A DNA stretch of 64,000 nt from Hydrogenovibrio crunogenus (lineage in GTDB: Bacteria > Pseudomonadota > Gammaproteobacteria > Thiomicrospirales > Thiomicrospiraceae), in NCBI RefSeq assembly GCF_004786015.1, contig NZ_CP032096.1, forward strand, positions 310,001 through 374,000, given 5' to 3'. Position 1 is the stretch's first letter, and every line of letters begins with the position of its first letter. This document shows, one piece after another, positions 50,209 through 61,170 of the stretch. A model generated the notes under the pieces. The model saw only the letters and a program-made list of their open reading frames with translations, did no database searches and had not been told where the DNA came from. The position numbers and the translations under genes are program-made.

Positions 50209-50973
50209 ATGTCTTATTTATTTGATACTCACTGCCATTTGGCAGATCCGAAATTTTCTCATTCTTTGGCAGACGATTTAGAGATTGCCAACAATCATTC
50301 CACTTCTGAGTTTCTTTCTGTGGGAAGCTCCACCGCTGATTGGTTCGATACTCTGCAACTCGCAAAACAATTTCAAAGCATACACGCTGCTTTAGGACTT
50401 CACCCTTATTTCATTGAATCGGATTATCCTTCTCAGTTAGAGCAATTAGAATTGCTAATAGCGTCTAATTCAGTCAGTGCTATCGGCGAGATTGGTTTAG
50501 ATTTTTCAAAAGGTGTAACTGCAAATGACTCAACCCAAATGTTGGTTTTTTCGCAGCAAATTCAACTTGCACAGACATATAATTTACCCGTTTCTGTTCA
50601 TTGTCTAAAAGCGTATAACCCAATGCTTAACTTTTTAAAGAATCATCCCGTTGAAGGAGTCATGCATGGGTTTGCGGGTGGTGCTCAGATGGCCATCCAG
50701 TTTATTGATGCTGGACTCCATATTGGCATCAACTCAGTTTTACTTAATCAAAATGCAAGACGGTATCATGAGTTGGTGCAGTGTATTGGATTAGATAGGC
50801 TTGTATTAGAATCAGACGCACCCTTCGGGATGAACCTGGATTCTGATGCGCCTTTAGCCAGTTTAATGAAAGTTGCAATAAAAATAGCAGAACTGCTGGA
50901 ATGTCCTGTTCAGGAAGTGATAGAGAAAACAACGGCTAATGCAGAAAATTTATTTATAAGGAAGGATTCATGA
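50209..50973 (+). CDS. TatD-family metal-dependent hydrolase
   Basis: 254 aa TIM-barrel nuclease family. Metal motifs: DTHCHLADP at residues 6-14, GEIGLD near 95, SVHCLKAYNP, GFAGG with upstream MHG, and ESDAPF near 204. The start cannot be moved downstream because the first metal motif is at residue 8. The ATG touches the T-tract of the rplQ terminator and has no Shine-Dalgarno sequence, so its translation and transcription start are unclear. It overlaps tcdA by four bases (ATGA). Confidence 0.88.
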   Translation: MSYLFDTHCHLADPKFSHSLADDLEIANNHSTSEFLSVGSSTADWFDTLQLAKQFQSIHAALGLHPYFIESDYPSQLEQLELLIASNSVSAIGEIGLDFSKGVTANDSTQMLVFSQQIQLAQTYNLPVSVHCLKAYNPMLNFLKNHPVEGVMHGFAGGAQMAIQFIDAGLHIGINSVLLNQNARRYHELVQCIGLDRLVLESDAPFGMNLDSDAPLASLMKVAIKIAELLECPVQEVIEKTTANAENLFIRKDS

Positions 50974-51695
50974 CGCCACTTTTCGAAAGAAGTTTACTGG
51001 TCTTTGAAGAACGAGGCATTCAACAACTTCAACAGTCTCATGTATTGGTTGCAGGAGTAGGGGGAGTTGGAGGGTTTGTTATTGAAGCATTGGCACGAGC
51101 AGGGGTTGGTTCCCTGACTATTGTTGATCATGATTCGGTTTCACCTTCCAATTTAAATCGTCAGATTATCGCTCTTGAATCGACTATGGGTGAAAATAAA
51201 GCTGAAGTGATGAAGCAACGTATCCATGATATTAATCCGAGTTGTAAAGTGACAACGATTCAATCGTTTCTGAAACCAGATGACATGGATGAACTGCTTT
51301 CTGAGGATTTTGACTATGTGGTGGATGCGATTGATAGTCTTAACTGTAAAGTGGCTTTGGTGGCAACGGCGTACCAAAAAGGCTTAAAGGTGGTTTCAAG
51401 CATGGGCGCTGGGCGCAGGATAGATCCGAGTAAAATCTTAATTGCAGATATTTCAAAAACCCATACATGTGGTTTGGCTCGAAATATGCGGCAACGCCTA
51501 AAAAAGCAAAGAATTGCAAAAGGCATCCCCGTCGTTTTTTCGACAGAGCTTCCAAAAGCACCGGGTCCTATGGAAGAAATTGAAGGAGCGAGAGGGCGTG
51601 TTGTGAATGGAACCGCTAGTTATATGCCGGGTATTTTTGGACTCATGCTTGCAGGGTTAGTGGTTCAGGAACTTGCAAAGACAGAGCCTCAATAG
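50970..51695 (+). CDS. tcdA: tRNA threonylcarbamoyladenosine dehydratase TcdA
   Basis: 241 aa E1-like (ThiF/MoeB fold) enzyme that cyclises t6A37 to ct6A in ATP-dependent fashion. The nucleotide motif GVGGVGGFVIEALARAGVG is near residue 28, with DHDSVSPSNLNRQ and DAIDSLNCKVAL; SMGAGRRIDPSKI is characteristic of TcdA rather than ThiF. Coupled to the tatD-like gene; its stop overlaps the convergent DUF2927 gene by seven bases. Confidence 0.88.
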   Translation: MTPLFERSLLVFEERGIQQLQQSHVLVAGVGGVGGFVIEALARAGVGSLTIVDHDSVSPSNLNRQIIALESTMGENKAEVMKQRIHDINPSCKVTTIQSFLKPDDMDELLSEDFDYVVDAIDSLNCKVALVATAYQKGLKVVSSMGAGRRIDPSKILIADISKTHTCGLARNMRQRLKKQRIAKGIPVVFSTELPKAPGPMEEIEGARGRVVNGTASYMPGIFGLMLAGLVVQELAKTEPQ

Positions 51696-52474
51696 ATGAG
51701 GGGATAAAGCCCAGATTCTTTAACTTTTTTACTGGCCCCTTGAATCAAGTTAGAAGTTTTCCATTGGTATAATAAATGCTGCAGAATTGGATGAATTTGT
51801 TGGCGATCCATGCCTGGTTTCAAGTCTGGCGAGTAGAGTAGCTTTAGTAAAATATAATCCAGTCCCGTGAGTAAATCCAGTTTACTTTTATCGTTTGCAA
51901 TGCTGGGAAAGACCCAGTCAGAATCATTCGGTAATCCCATAACCTGGGTTGTTTCTTCTACGATGCAAGCAGGGAGTAAGCCTCGGCTCATTACATAATC
52001 AATCGGAATAACCACGTTTGCATTAATGATTTCATGTTGTTGGTTCAGCTGGAAGCTAGCGGAGCAATTGCTGTCGCGACTCAATGCTTTTGATTCTTTC
52101 TGGATATAACGTTGTATGGCTTCTTGGTAATGCTGATCCTTCGTGAAAATGATTTGAAGATTAGGGGCGTGTCCTGTCCTGACATGAGTGATGGGGTGCC
52201 TTGTAATCGTATGAAGTTGTTTTAAGTGCGTTACAGTCAAGTTTTCGATAAAAGGATTTTTGGGAAGGCCGAGATAGGTAAACTGGTACTGAATCGGAGC
52301 AACCCATTTGACTAGTTTCATATCGGTTTGACGATATTCATTTTTTAAAGCGACTTCTATGAAGGCACGCTCAATATACTCAATGTTTTGCCAGCTAGTA
52401 GCGGCGCTAGGTGCAGCCAATAATGGCTGGGCACAGAGCCATAGACTGATTATTTGCCAGGTTAATTTTTGCAT
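51689..52474 (-). CDS. DUF2927-domain exported protein
   Basis: 261 aa with a signal peptide (MQKLTWQIISLWLCAQPLLA). The middle and C-terminal parts carry the DUF2927 pattern: WVAPIQYQF, CIVEETTQVMGLPNDSDWVFPSI, TGLDYILLKLLYSPDLKPGM. The EET-Q with GLPNDSD recalls metal-protease-like helices but no HExxH is present. Function unknown; likely periplasmic. Its start is followed upstream by the palindromic uvrA terminator. Confidence 0.78.
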   Translation of the reverse strand: MQKLTWQIISLWLCAQPLLAAPSAATSWQNIEYIERAFIEVALKNEYRQTDMKLVKWVAPIQYQFTYLGLPKNPFIENLTVTHLKQLHTITRHPITHVRTGHAPNLQIIFTKDQHYQEAIQRYIQKESKALSRDSNCSASFQLNQQHEIINANVVIPIDYVMSRGLLPACIVEETTQVMGLPNDSDWVFPSIANDKSKLDLLTGLDYILLKLLYSPDLKPGMDRQQIHPILQHLLYQWKTSNLIQGASKKVKESGLYPLIY

Positions 52475-52506
52475 TCAGCACCTTCAGGTATCCATCTGGT
52501 TTTGTT

Positions 52507-52538
52507 CGTTAAAACAGCCAGGCCTGGCTGTTTTAACG
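52507..52538. terminator. 32-bp perfect palindrome, uvrA terminator
   Basis: A perfect inverted repeat centred on CCAGGCCTGG (52518-52527) lies between the uvrA stop and the DUF2927 start, both on the minus strand. Its arms continue as CAGC/GCTG, AAAA/TTTT and CGTT/AACG. T4 after the GC stem on either strand gives modest terminator quality. Confidence 0.78.
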
Positions 52539-52563
52539 GAATAGAAAGTGATTGTCGGTGTGG

Positions 52564-55371
52564 TTAATTCAAAATCTTTTTCAAATAATGTCCGGTATAG
52601 GATGCTTTATTTTCAGCCACCTCTTCAGGTGTGCCGGTCGCAATAATTTGCCCGCCTCCAGAGCCACCTTCCGGACCGAGATCCACAATCCAGTCAGCGG
52701 TTTTAATCACATCGAGGTTATGTTCGATAATGACAATGGTGTTGCCATGGTCTCGTAGGTTGCGGATGACCTTAAGCAGTAATTCAATGTCATGGAAATG
52801 CAGCCCTGTGGTCGGCTCATCGAGTATGTAAAGGGTACTGCCAGTATCGCGTTTTGACAGTTCTTTCGCGAGTTTAACACGTTGAGCCTCCCCGCCAGAA
52901 AGTGTAGTGGCACTTTGACCTAGCTTGATGTAGCCTAACCCCACTTCCATCAGCATCTGTAGCTTTCTGGAAAGCACAGGAATGGCATCAAAGAATGCGC
53001 GGGCGTCTTCGACAGTCATTTCCAAGATTTCATGAATGTTCTTTCCTTTGTAATCGACTTGTAAGGTTTCACGGTTATAGCGAGCACCCTGGCAAACGTC
53101 ACATGCCACATAGACATCGGGCAAGAAATGCATTTCGACTTTTAAGACCCCATCTCCCTGACAGGCTTCACAGCGTCCCCCTTTGACATTGAAGCTGAAT
53201 CGCCCAGGGGTATAACCACGGGTACGTGCTTCTGGAGTGGCTGAAAGCAATTCACGGATTGGCGTGAAAAGCCCAGTATAGGTTGCAGGATTAGAGCGAG
53301 GTGTCCGGCCAATTGGGCTTTGGTCAATGTTAACGACTTTATCGAAATGTTCTAATCCTGTGACTTTTTCATAAGGAGCGGGTTCCAGTAGCGCCTTATT
53401 CAGTTTACTGGCAGTAATTTTATACAATGTCTCATTGATCAGGGTGGATTTGCCGGAACCGGAAACCCCGGTAATACAAGTAAGAAGTCCGGTTGGGATT
53501 TCTAAGTCAACCGTTTGTAAGTTATTTCCGCAAGCACCATAAATCGATAGCCAATTATCGGGTAATGGCAAACGATCTTTCGGGATTTGAATCGATTTTT
53601 CACCCGTCAGGTATTGCCCAGTTAAAGAGGCTTTGGTTTGCATGATTTCTTTCGGAGTCCCTTGTGCCATGATGCGGCCGCCATGGACACCTGCACCCGG
53701 TCCGATATCCAGTACATAGTCTGCGGCTCGAATCGCATCTTCATCATGTTCCACCACAATGACTGTATTGCCCAAATCTCTTAAGCGAGTTAATGTGCTG
53801 AGCAGCCGATCATTGTCTCGCTGGTGTAATCCGATTGACGGTTCATCCAAGACATACATAACACCGACCAGTCCGGCGCCAATTTGGCTGGCGAGTCTGA
53901 TTCGTTGTGCCTCACCACCAGAAAGCGTGTCCGCACTTCGGTTTAACGTCAGATAGTTCAATCCAACGTTAACCAGAAAGGAGAGGCGGTCAAACACTTC
54001 TTTGATGATTTTTTCTGCAATTTCTCCTTTCGTGCCTTGAAGTTCCAATTGACTGAACAAGTCATATAGGTTGCCGATGGGGCGCTCTGTTAGAGCGGGC
54101 AAGGTTTCGTCGGCAACGAAAACGTGACGAGCCGCCTCATTCAAGCGAGCACCATGACAACTGCTACAAACGTGTGAAACACGAAACTTATCCAGTTCAT
54201 CACGCACCGTTTTGCTGTCAGTTTCAGTAAAGCGGCGTTCCATGTTTGGGATGACCCCTTCAAAACGGCGCGTATCGGAATAACGACCGTGTGGGAGCGG
54301 TAGCTTTTCTTTGCCTGAGCCATATAACACAATGTTTTGCTGCTCTTTAGTCAGTTCCAACCAGGGCGTTTCCATGTCAAACTGATAATAATCGGCAACG
54401 GCTTTCAGTAAATCATAATAGTATTTATGACGTCGATCCCAACCACGAATGGCACCGCCGGCTAAGCTCAAGTCCGGATGCATAATCACGCGTTCTGGAT
54501 CAAAGCTTTGCTTCACCCCGAGTCCATCGCAAGTTGGGCAGGCACCATGTGGGTTGTTGAATGAAAAAATTCGGGGCTCCAATTCCGGCACGGAATAACC
54601 ACATTGTGGGCAAGAAAAGCGCTCGGAAAATAATAAATGAAAGTCATCTTCTTCATCCATTGGAACGACTTGAGCAATGCCATCAGCAAGGTGTAATGCG
54701 GTTTCAAAAGATTCGGCTAAACGTTGTTTGATGCCGGGACGGACTTTAAAGCGATCCACGACCACTTCAATATCGTGCTTATATTTTTTATCCAGCTCAA
54801 TCGAGCCATCCAGCTCCATCAGTTTGCCATCTATTCGCGCACGGATATAACCTTGTGCTTGCAGCTCATCCAGTAAGTTTTGATGTGCCCCTTTTTTGCC
54901 GCGCACGACGGGAGCAATCAATAAACATTTGGTGCCTTCAGGGAGCTCGAGTGTGTGATCAACCATCTGGCTAACTGTCTGAGCAACTAGGTCACTGTTA
55001 TGTGTTGGACAGCGTGGGGTACCAGCACGAGCATACAATAGACGTAAATAGTCATAAATTTCGGTCACGGTTCCGACAGTAGAGCGCGGGTTATGAGAAG
55101 TGGATTTTTGTTCGATTGATATCGCAGGGGAAAGCCCCTCGATGTGATCGATATCTGGCTTCTCCATAACCGATAAAAACTGGCGCGCGTAAGCAGATAA
55201 AGATTCAACATAGCGACGTTGCCCTTCCGCATAAATGGTATCAAATGCCAGTGAAGATTTGCCCGAGCCGGATAGGCCTGTAATCACAATCAACTTATCT
55301 CGTGGAAGTGTGACATCGATGTTTTTCAAATTATGGGTGCGAGCACCTCGAACAATAATCTCTTCTAGCAT
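52564..55371 (-). CDS. uvrA: Excinuclease ABC subunit A
   Basis: 935 aa, damage-recognition ATPase of nucleotide excision repair. Walker [10 protein letters not shown] at 32-40 and [10 protein letters not shown] near 640; ABC signatures [13 protein letters not shown] and [13 protein letters not shown]; zinc modules [13 protein letters not shown]...CPTCDGLG and CEACQGDGV...CDVCQGARY. Full length. It is divergent from no SOS partner; no clear LexA box was noticed near the start at 55371. Confidence 0.98.
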   Translation of the reverse strand: MLEEIIVRGARTHNLKNIDVTLPRDKLIVITGLSGSGKSSLAFDTIYAEGQRRYVESLSAYARQFLSVMEKPDIDHIEGLSPAISIEQKSTSHNPRSTVGTVTEIYDYLRLLYARAGTPRCPTHNSDLVAQTVSQMVDHTLELPEGTKCLLIAPVVRGKKGAHQNLLDELQAQGYIRARIDGKLMELDGSIELDKKYKHDIEVVVDRFKVRPGIKQRLAESFETALHLADGIAQVVPMDEEDDFHLLFSERFSCPQCGYSVPELEPRIFSFNNPHGACPTCDGLGVKQSFDPERVIMHPDLSLAGGAIRGWDRRHKYYYDLLKAVADYYQFDMETPWLELTKEQQNIVLYGSGKEKLPLPHGRYSDTRRFEGVIPNMERRFTETDSKTVRDELDKFRVSHVCSSCHGARLNEAARHVFVADETLPALTERPIGNLYDLFSQLELQGTKGEIAEKIIKEVFDRLSFLVNVGLNYLTLNRSADTLSGGEAQRIRLASQIGAGLVGVMYVLDEPSIGLHQRDNDRLLSTLTRLRDLGNTVIVVEHDEDAIRAADYVLDIGPGAGVHGGRIMAQGTPKEIMQTKASLTGQYLTGEKSIQIPKDRLPLPDNWLSIYGACGNNLQTVDLEIPTGLLTCITGVSGSGKSTLINETLYKITASKLNKALLEPAPYEKVTGLEHFDKVVNIDQSPIGRTPRSNPATYTGLFTPIRELLSATPEARTRGYTPGRFSFNVKGGRCEACQGDGVLKVEMHFLPDVYVACDVCQGARYNRETLQVDYKGKNIHEILEMTVEDARAFFDAIPVLSRKLQMLMEVGLGYIKLGQSATTLSGGEAQRVKLAKELSKRDTGSTLYILDEPTTGLHFHDIELLLKVIRNLRDHGNTIVIIEHNLDVIKTADWIVDLGPEGGSGGGQIIATGTPEEVAENKASYTGHYLKKILN

Positions 55372-55481
55372 GCGGGTTTAGCCTGTCGGTTATGAAAGCA
55401 AAAGTCTTATTATAACAAAACCCTAGCGATGAATGACACTGTCCGATCCCTTTGTAAAATAGGCTGTCGGCGTGCTTGGAA

Positions 55482-56195
55482 TCAGTTTTTTTGGTTTGAG
55501 ATCAAAACGCGACCAGATACGGTGATGCTTAAGCGAGATTCTCCGGTTTTAATGACAGGTGAGACCTCTTTTGAAGTCATTTTAGCCGTATATATATTTT
55601 GAGTCATTCGGTAAGGATGGGGGGCAGGCGACTGTTGGATGCGTGTTTGCGTGATGTGATAAACCGATTGGCCAAACGCATCGGCAATTAATTCCGCTTT
55701 GGCTTGGTATTGTGCCAATGCGCTTGTTAATAAAGATGTCATGGTTTGTTCACGCTGTGCCTCTGAAACGGAAAACTGCATATCGTTATAATTAAGATAT
55801 GGTTGCAGTTTAGTCAGAATGTCAGCTAGGCCTGGCTGATTTTTAAGCGTGAGATTAAGAATTTGTTGCCCTTTCCAGTGTTGGATTTTTTGATGGTCAT
55901 CATAGACAGGCACGACCCGATAATCTTGTGTGGTGGCGGTAATTTCCGGGTAACGGTTCAAGATTGTCTGAGCATGATGCATTTTTTGATTGATCTGGCG
56001 TTGAACAATGTTAGCCTCTTGATGCTCTGCTTGCGCGATCAGGCGAACGTTGACAAGGTCGTTTGTAATCTGTTGGCTTTGGGTGACAGAAAACTCAATC
56101 TGGTTAACATTCGGCAAGGTCTCTTCCGCGTGACTGACGCGTGAGAAAAAGAGACTGATAATGCAGGTTAAGAGAACAATAGATCGAATGTTCAT
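55482..56195 (-). CDS. SIMPL-domain (DUF541) exported protein
   Basis: 237 aa. N-terminal signal peptide (IRSIVLLTCIISLFFSRVSHA) and a SIMPL domain (about 30-230) with the SQQITNDLVNVRLIAQAEH start and VSPVIKTGESRLSITVSGRV end. Members are periplasmic, often linked to stress, with no known activity. It is divergent from the MFS gene, with a promoter between them. Confidence 0.8.
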   Translation of the reverse strand: MNIRSIVLLTCIISLFFSRVSHAEETLPNVNQIEFSVTQSQQITNDLVNVRLIAQAEHQEANIVQRQINQKMHHAQTILNRYPEITATTQDYRVVPVYDDHQKIQHWKGQQILNLTLKNQPGLADILTKLQPYLNYNDMQFSVSEAQREQTMTSLLTSALAQYQAKAELIADAFGQSVYHITQTRIQQSPAPHPYRMTQNIYTAKMTSKEVSPVIKTGESRLSITVSGRVLISNQKN

Positions 56196-56208
56196 TTTCG
56201 GGCTCCTG

Positions 56209-56236
56209 TTTAAAGAAATGGGAACAATGCTATAAT
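56209..56236 (+). promoter_or_regulatory. Promoter of the MFS transporter gene
   Basis: TTTAAA (56209-56214), 16-bp spacer, TATAAT (56231-56236), about 95 bases before the start codon, in the divergent SIMPL/MFS gap. Confidence 0.5.
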
Positions 56237-56331
56237 GCGGCCTATTTGAACAATTAAACTCTCTGATGCATTTCTTTTCGCGCGAAACGTGAGAACAAAC
56301 ACATCTATCAACGATAAACAGGATATCACAA

Positions 56332-57720
56332 ATGTCAGGAATCAGTCGTAGTATGGCGCCTATTGAACGACGTGCCGCTTTCTCAGTCGCGGGTATTTTT
56401 TCGACTCGAATGCTCGGTCTGTTTATGATTTTCCCCGTGTTTGCATTGTTTGCACACGAAGAATTTCAAGGCGTAACAGCGACTCAAATTGGGATCGCAA
56501 TGGGGATTTATGGATTAACGCAAGCCGTGCTGCAGATCCCTTATGGCATGTTGTCAGATCGTTTTGGTCGTAAACCACTGATTATTGTTGGGATGCTGGT
56601 CTTTATGATTGGGTCGATCGTCTGTGCGATGGCCGATTCGATTGAGATGATGATTGTCGGCCGAGCAATCCAGGGGATGGGAGCCGTTGCAGCTGTGCTG
56701 ATGGCAACTGTGGCTGATTTGGTGACAGAACAATTTCGTTTAAGAGCCATGTCCATTGTGGGGATGACGATTGGTTTATCGTTTACCCTTTCTTTAGTGG
56801 CCGGTCCTATGTTGGGTGAATTATTTGGTGTGAGAGGGATCTTCTGGGCAATTGCAGGCCTGGGCGTTTTAGGGATCGCTTTAGTGTTGTTTGCGGTGCC
56901 GAAAATTGAAAACCAAACCTTCCAGCGTGAAGCGGAAGCCGATCCGAGTCAATTTAAAGATGTAATTAAGAACCCTCAGTTGCTTCGTTTAGATATTGGG
57001 GTGTTTGTGTTGCACGCCATACTGACGGCGATGTTTATCGCGATTCCATTTATGATTCGAGATAACGCAGGGCTGGATTCGCTTCACCATTGGGAATTGT
57101 ATTTACCGGTCATGTTGTTGTCATTTGTTTTAATGGTGCCGTTTATTATTCAAGCTGAGTCGAGAGGGCGCATGAAGCCGATTTTTGTCGGGGCGATTTT
57201 AACCATTGCGCTCATGCAGCTTGGTTTTTTATTTGAAGCCAATGGTTTCTGGACAATGTTTGTTTTGTTGTTGATCTTCTTTACCGCTTTTAATTTGTTG
57301 GAAGCCTCGTTACCTTCTCTGGTTGTAAAACTTTCACCGGCAGACAAAAAAGGCACAGCAAGTGGGGTGTATTCCAGCAGTCAATTTTTAGGGGCCGCTT
57401 CCGGCGGGTTTATCGGGGGCTGGTTTTATGAAATGTATAGTCTGGAAGGGTTGTTTTTCTTTACGGCAACCATTGGGTTTGTCTGGTTTTTAATTGCGAT
57501 GAGCATGTCTAAACCACTGCCTTTGAGTATTGCTTCGGTTCACTATACGACGGACTTGGATGGAACCGAAAAACAGCAGTTGACCGAAAAAATGTTGTCT
57601 TATGACGGTATCTATGAAGTGGTCTTTTTGTTGGATGAACACAGAGTGTTTTTTAAGATCGACCGCAAGGTCATTGACGAAGTCGGATTGATTGATTACC
57701 TCGAAAGAGGTCTGGCATAA
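56332..57720 (+). CDS. YajR-like MFS transporter
   Basis: 462 aa. Twelve predicted membrane helices (about 15-400) with the MFS loop motif GMLSDRFGRKPLI between helices 2 and 3 and VGRAIQGMGAVAAVL. The C-terminal 60 residues (SVHYTTDLDGTEKQQL to LERGLA) form a small soluble alpha/beta domain like the YAM domain of E. coli YajR. Substrate unknown. The uvrA-MFS-ssb arrangement recurs in gammaproteobacteria. Confidence 0.82.
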   Translation: MSGISRSMAPIERRAAFSVAGIFSTRMLGLFMIFPVFALFAHEEFQGVTATQIGIAMGIYGLTQAVLQIPYGMLSDRFGRKPLIIVGMLVFMIGSIVCAMADSIEMMIVGRAIQGMGAVAAVLMATVADLVTEQFRLRAMSIVGMTIGLSFTLSLVAGPMLGELFGVRGIFWAIAGLGVLGIALVLFAVPKIENQTFQREAEADPSQFKDVIKNPQLLRLDIGVFVLHAILTAMFIAIPFMIRDNAGLDSLHHWELYLPVMLLSFVLMVPFIIQAESRGRMKPIFVGAILTIALMQLGFLFEANGFWTMFVLLLIFFTAFNLLEASLPSLVVKLSPADKKGTASGVYSSSQFLGAASGGFIGGWFYEMYSLEGLFFFTATIGFVWFLIAMSMSKPLPLSIASVHYTTDLDGTEKQQLTEKMLSYDGIYEVVFLLDEHRVFFKIDRKVIDEVGLIDYLERGLA

Positions 57721-57847
57721 GTTAAGATTTGAAGTGATCCGATATTTATCGAATTATCATCATGAGATATAAAATTTGAATTATCTTTTTTGGCGTAAAA
57801 AAGGTATTATTTCAAGATTAAAAAATAAAGAAGTTGGGGAGTAAAAG

Positions 57848-58447
57848 ATGGCGCGTGGTGTCAATAAAGTGATTTTGGTTGGAACGCTAGGAAGAGATCC
57901 TGAGCTGAAGTATGCGGCAAATGGTAATGCCATTGCGAATTTGAATGTTGCGACTTCCGAGCAGTGGAATGATAAAGCGTCTGGTCAAAAGCAAGAAAAA
58001 ACAGAGTGGCATCGTGTCGTTATTTTTGGCAAGTTGGCTGAAATTGCTGGGCAATATCTGAGCAAAGGCTCTCAGGTGTACCTTGAAGGAAAGCTACAAA
58101 CGCGCAAATGGCAAGACCAAAATACCGGTCAAGATCGCTATTCCACAGAAGTGGTGATTGATTTTAACGGTCAGATGCAAATGCTAGGCGGTGGCAATCG
58201 TCAAGGAACGGATGCGCCGTTTGACAATAATGCAGCAGGGTTTGGTCAGCAAGCACCGCAAGCGCCACAACAAAATAATATGGGGATGAATCAACAGCAA
58301 CCTCAGCCTGGTTTTGGTCAAGCTGCCCCACAACAGCAGGCAGCACCACAACAAGGGTTTGGTGGACAACCAAATAATCCAGCACCCGCACAACAAGTGC
58401 CTGCTTATACGGCAAATGATTTTGATGATGATGATGTACCGTTCTGA
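57848..58447 (+). CDS. ssb: Single-stranded DNA-binding protein
   Basis: 199 aa. OB-fold (about 1-110) with [39 protein letters not shown] and [14 protein letters not shown]; a Gln/Pro/Gly-rich linker; and the acidic tip DFDDDDVPF that recruits repair and replication partners. The linker is compositionally skewed to Q and A. Confidence 0.98.
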   Translation: MARGVNKVILVGTLGRDPELKYAANGNAIANLNVATSEQWNDKASGQKQEKTEWHRVVIFGKLAEIAGQYLSKGSQVYLEGKLQTRKWQDQNTGQDRYSTEVVIDFNGQMQMLGGGNRQGTDAPFDNNAAGFGQQAPQAPQQNNMGMNQQQPQPGFGQAAPQQQAAPQQGFGGQPNNPAPAQQVPAYTANDFDDDDVPF

Positions 58448-58486
58448 GTATCACAATAAAGTTAAATGTTGATATAGAAAAGAAAG

Positions 58487-58510
58487 AGCCCCTTATGTAG
58501 GGGTTTTTTG
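58487..58510 (+). terminator. Intrinsic terminator after ssb
   Basis: CCCCT (58489-58493), loop TATGT, AGGGG (58499-58503), then six T. The left A-rich side could give weak activity for the convergent DsrE-like gene. Confidence 0.8.
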
Positions 58511-58552
58511 TTTTTAGATATAAAAAAATTATGAGTTTTGGGGCATGGGTGG

Positions 58553-58984
58553 TTATTGTTTCCAATATTTATAGCCTTTCATTTGCAATCTAATCATCTC
58601 TGGTGCGCCAGCAGGAACGTATTCAACCTCTAACGGGAATTGTTCTTCACTTAATCCCCAGGACTTCATACTAATCTTGCATGCCTTAAAAGTTACCCCA
58701 CGATTCGACAACTTTGTTAACAGTTGTGAAGTTTTAGGATTGTCTGCTAATAATGCGTGGATGCCATTTTCGTAAGCCACGACAGTAATAGCTAATTTAT
58801 CTTCGCCAATTTCGTTTATAACTTCATTTATTTGAAGGAGGGCTCGTCGATGTCCAAAGTTTTCACTATTTCTGGTTAATTCAACAACAAATGGAATAGG
58901 GTTTGTTGCACGAGAGTCTGCACTTGAAATTGTTGGTATAAAAAAACTTATTAATCCTGAAGCTAAAATTAAGTACTTAAGCAT
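58553..58984 (-). CDS. Exported DsrE-family protein
   Basis: 143 aa: signal peptide (LKYLILASGLISFFIPTISSA), then a DsrE/F-like alpha/beta fold with FVVELTRNSENFGHRRALLQ, KLAITVVAYENGIHALL and GVTFKACKISMKSWG, the Cys in the usual DsrE position. Related proteins handle persulfide sulfur. It is the last gene of the thioredoxin-like/merR/dsrE group on the minus strand. Periplasmic by signal peptide. AT-richer than neighbouring ssb and uvrA. Confidence 0.75.
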   Translation of the reverse strand: MLKYLILASGLISFFIPTISSADSRATNPIPFVVELTRNSENFGHRRALLQINEVINEIGEDKLAITVVAYENGIHALLADNPKTSQLLTKLSNRGVTFKACKISMKSWGLSEEQFPLEVEYVPAGAPEMIRLQMKGYKYWKQ

Positions 58985-59147
58985 TGTATTTTCCTTTTTA
59001 TAACGTAGTTAAATAATAAAGTTGTTAGATTTTGCAAACTATCAGATATTATGAGTGCTCTTTTATTTCATTTTTAGAGTTAATATTTTTGGTAAAAGCA
59101 TTTTAATAGGGCATTTAAAATTAGTTTGAACTGCTTTTTTTATTAAT

Positions 59148-59576
59148 TTATTTCGGGGTTATCTCTTCTATGATTGGGCAGCCATCTTTTGATCCTGAGC
59201 AAAGGTTGATTAATAGTGTTAATTCTTTTTGAAGAGTGTTGAGTGTTTTTAATTGAGCTTCAACTTCAATGAGTTTAGTTTTTGTAAGCTCTCTTACATT
59301 ATTTTTTGCATGGCCTGGATTTTCACGCATTTGTAATAAACTTGAAATTTCATCGAGTGAAAAATTCATAGTTTTTGCACGTTGGATAAACCTGATGCAG
59401 GATAAATTTTGTTCGCTGTAAAGCCTTACGCCTGAAGAAGTGCGATTGATATTGTTCAACAAACCGATTTTTTCATAATATCGAAGCGTATCAATAGATA
59501 GAGCTGTTATTTCAGAAACTTCACCAATCTTATAAAATTGAGTGTTTTTTTGTCTTGCTATCATTGCAATTTCCAT
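59148..59576 (-). CDS. MerR-family metal-type regulator
   Basis: MerR winged helix-turn-helix (FYKIGEVSEITALSIDTLRYYEKIGLL in parts), a long dimerisation helix, and a C-terminal loop CSGSKDGCPII with a C-x6-C pair like heavy-metal sensors, one residue shorter than the C-x7-C of CueR. I use the ATG at 59576, one base after the stop of the broken thioredoxin-like gene; a GTG at 59585 and an ATG at 59564 are alternatives. About 142 aa. The metal is not identifiable. The IS element now separates it from its probable promoter at 61133-61163. Confidence 0.85.
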   Translation of the reverse strand: MEIAMIARQKNTQFYKIGEVSEITALSIDTLRYYEKIGLLNNINRTSSGVRLYSEQNLSCIRFIQRAKTMNFSLDEISSLLQMRENPGHAKNNVRELTKTKLIEVEAQLKTLNTLQKELTLLINLCSGSKDGCPIIEEITPK

Positions 59577-59817
59577 ATTAGACACTAGTGTGTACTTTTA
59601 TAGCTTCAAGTAGCTTGTGATATGTTGGTAATGCTGTGAATGTAAGCTCCCCATTTATTGCTATGGAAGGAGTGGATAATACTCCAAGCTCAATCGCATA
59701 CTCCATTTCTTCTATAATATTGACTTCACGCCATTCAATTGTTTTGTAGTGGTAAAGTGAAATTGGCCACCTAATTGGAGATGCTAAAATGCATCTAAAT
59801 CAAAAAGGTGAGTCAAA

Positions 59818-60995
<1,178 letters not shown>

Positions 60996-61125
60996 CCACT
61001 ACATTTCATCATTTAGTTGGTTGACGATCTTCTTAAAATTAGCTTTTGCTTTACTGCACTTTCCGCAGCTTGGGGTAAAGAATATTTCTAATTTAAGCAT
61101 TTAGTACTCTCTAAATTATCTGGAT

Positions 61126-61170
61126 TGAAACTATCTTATTGTATGGAGTTGACTCTAGGTCAAGAAAAAA
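61126..61170 (-). promoter_or_regulatory. MerR-type promoter/operator upstream of the thioredoxin-like gene
   Basis: On the minus strand, TTGACC (61163-61158) and TAAGAT (61138-61133) are separated by 19 bp, the long spacer typical of MerR-activated promoters. The spacer holds the dyad GAGT-CA-ACTC, close to the ZntR/CadR operator pattern (GAGTCGACTC in the E. coli zntA promoter). It would drive the thioredoxin-like/merR/dsrE operon. Confidence 0.62.

Noticed and set aside
57848-58447. Minus-strand frames of 133 and 70 codons across ssb
   Set aside because: They are shadows of the Gln-rich repetitive linker of SSB.
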